A program made the position numbers and the translations under genes. Below, piece by piece: positions 62,990-64,000 of a DNA stretch of 64,000 bases. Below the pieces are notes generated by a model, which searched no databases, was not told the DNA's origin, and saw nothing but the letters and a program-made list of their open reading frames with translations. The DNA lies in contig NZ_CP131599.1 in assembly GCF_030685535.1 (NCBI RefSeq), forward strand, positions 434,001 through 498,000, in the 5' to 3' direction. The stretch's first letter is position 1, and the number at the start of each line of letters is the position of its first letter. This DNA comes from Photobacterium leiognathi (GTDB lineage: Bacteria > Pseudomonadota > Gammaproteobacteria > Enterobacterales > Vibrionaceae).

Positions 62990-63892
62990 ATGAAAATTGG
63001 TATTTTATCTCGTAACCGTTCACTTTACTCGACAGCTCGTCTTATTGAAGCCGCAGAGCAACGTGGTCATGAAATTAAAGTGATTGATGCACTACGTTGT
63101 TACATGAATATCAACTCAGAAAAGCCACAGATCCACTTTAAAGGTGAAGATCTAGTGAATTTTGACGCGATTATTCCACGTATCGGTGCTTCTGTGACGT
63201 TCTACGGTACAGCGGTATTGCGTCAGTTTGAGATGATGGGCGTTTACACAGTAAATGAATCTGTAGCGATCAGCCGTTCTCGTGACAAACTGCGTTCAAT
63301 GCAACTGCTATCTCGTAAGTGTATTGGTATGCCTGTTACTGGTTTTGCAAGCAAGCCTGATGATGTTAAAGACTTACTTGACATGGTAGGTGGTGCACCT
63401 GTAGTGATTAAACTACTTGAAGGTACACAAGGTATCGGTGTTGTACTTGCTGAGACACGTAAAGCTGCTGAAAGTGTTATCGAAGCATTCATGGGTTTGA
63501 AAGCAAACATCATGGTGCAGGAATACATTAAAGAAGCAGGCGGTGCAGATATCCGTTGTTTCGTGATTGGCGATAAAGTAATTGCAGCGATGAAGCGTCA
63601 AGGTGCTGAAGGTGAATTCCGTTCAAACCTACACCGTGGCGGTAGCGCAGCACTTGTTAAGATCACACCAGAAGAGCGTAAGACAGCAGTGGCTGCAGCG
63701 AAGATCATGGGCTTAGGCGTAGCAGGTGTTGACCTACTTCGTTCTGATCGTGGTCCACTAGTGATGGAAGTAAACTCATCACCAGGTCTTGAAGGTATCG
63801 AGAAAGCAACAGGTAAAGATATCGCGGGCATGATCATCGAGTACATCGAGAAAAATGCAGTGAAAAAATCTTCACTTCGTAACAAAGGCTAA
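62990..63892 (+). CDS. rimK: RimK, ribosomal protein S6 glutamate ligase
   Basis: 300 residues of the ATP-grasp superfamily: [35 protein letters not shown] (ATP loop), [17 protein letters not shown] and [13 protein letters not shown] (metal site). It adds Glu residues to the C-terminus of S6 and may be allosterically controlled by c-di-GMP (known in Pseudomonas). It begins 5 nt after the rimB pseudogene in the same operon. Intact. Confidence 0.95.
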   Translation: MKIGILSRNRSLYSTARLIEAAEQRGHEIKVIDALRCYMNINSEKPQIHFKGEDLVNFDAIIPRIGASVTFYGTAVLRQFEMMGVYTVNESVAISRSRDKLRSMQLLSRKCIGMPVTGFASKPDDVKDLLDMVGGAPVVIKLLEGTQGIGVVLAETRKAAESVIEAFMGLKANIMVQEYIKEAGGADIRCFVIGDKVIAAMKRQGAEGEFRSNLHRGGSAALVKITPEERKTAVAAAKIMGLGVAGVDLLRSDRGPLVMEVNSSPGLEGIEKATGKDIAGMIIEYIEKNAVKKSSLRNKG

Positions 63893-63921
63893 TTTAACCT
63901 AAGTTATTCTTTGTATTAAAA

Positions 63922-63950
63922 AAGGCGTCCATTGGACGCCTTTTTTGTTG
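63922..63950 (+). terminator. Terminator of rimBK
   Basis: Stem AAGGCGTCC/GGACGCCTT with a 3-base loop, then TTTTTG. The remaining 50 bases of the window hold no visible feature. Confidence 0.93.
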
Positions 63951-64000
63951 CTAATAGAATGTTATCTTATAGCTGCTTTTCAATAGGTAATGCACCTGCA

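Noticed and set aside
1..64000. tRNA, rRNA, prophage or integron
   Set aside because: No tRNA cloverleaf, rRNA sequence, phage genes, integrase or attC-like array was recognised on either strand.

Overview
The window is about 41% GC (by eye) and looks like a chromosomal piece of a Vibrionaceae gammaproteobacterium, most likely Photobacterium or a close Vibrio. The basis is a VpsR orthologue, a CsrB-type sRNA beside a GacA/VarA-type box, a second (lateral-type) flagellar gene set, Zur-controlled alternative ribosomal proteins, DUF2750 and HopJ proteins, and a short palindromic element of the kind scattered through Vibrionaceae genomes. The genus is inferred; there is no rRNA here to settle it. 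No tRNA, rRNA or CRISPR array was seen.

Layout. 1-5.1 kb: 3' end of a flagellar basal-body/export operon (fliF-G-H-I-J) that stops after fliJ, as in lateral flagellar loci. 5.2-8.6 kb: two unknown overlapping genes, then a fructose-family PTS (IICB plus IIA). 9-16.9 kb: SH3 protein, phospholipase D-type lipoprotein, FMN-fold protein, DUF4397 lipoprotein, DHFR-fold/TetR divergent pair, MOSC protein, and a Zur-boxed DUF1826 gene. 17.2-17.8 kb: csrB-like sRNA with about 25 GGA motifs, plus an upstream VarA/UvrY palindrome. 18.4-24.1 kb: a five-gene MacAB-TolC-like export operon. 24.3-29.6 kb: GRDP-like protein, a DMT permease fused in frame to RCC1 repeats, a short MreB-like protein, AlkD-like and DJ-1/PfpI-like proteins. 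29.9-34.4 kb: Zur-boxed rpmE2-rpmJ2, NifW-like protein, LysE exporter, SigZ, GST, DM13 protein. 34.4-36.2 kb: tandem exported proteins with a RelA/SpoT-synthetase-like core. 36.5-43.9 kb: small membrane proteins, HopJ and DUF2750 proteins, a second PLD lipoprotein, a broken vpsR, an exported EEP-family nuclease and a GGDEF protein. 44-50.4 kb: nrdD-nrdG under a perfect FNR box, a DnaA-box cluster, a PTS-EIIC/EAL fusion and a MazG-like protein. 50.4-51.8 kb: a complete IS4-family element inserted in the loop of the rarD terminator. 51.9-64 kb: rarD, DUF2750, plsC, a MITE-like repeat, GNAT, NlpC/P60 lipoprotein, scsD and frameshifted scsB, glutathione peroxidase, CHAD protein, hpd, and rimB (in-frame stop)-rimK.

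Themes. Several genes point to sessile/motile switching: lateral flagella, csrB, VpsR, GGDEF and EAL proteins. Others point to zinc limitation (two Zur operators), redox and metal stress (Scs, GPx, SigZ/GST) and anaerobiosis (FNR-nrdDG). At least three otherwise conserved genes (vpsR, rimB, scsB) are each interrupted by one simple lesion, and a small Cys-rich gene may be a fourth. That suggests either a decaying strain or assembly errors, and raw reads would decide. The most unusual items are the exported RelA/SpoT-like pair, the DMT-RCC1 chimera, the PTS-EAL fusion, the 40-bp Zur palindrome and the IS inside a terminator loop.
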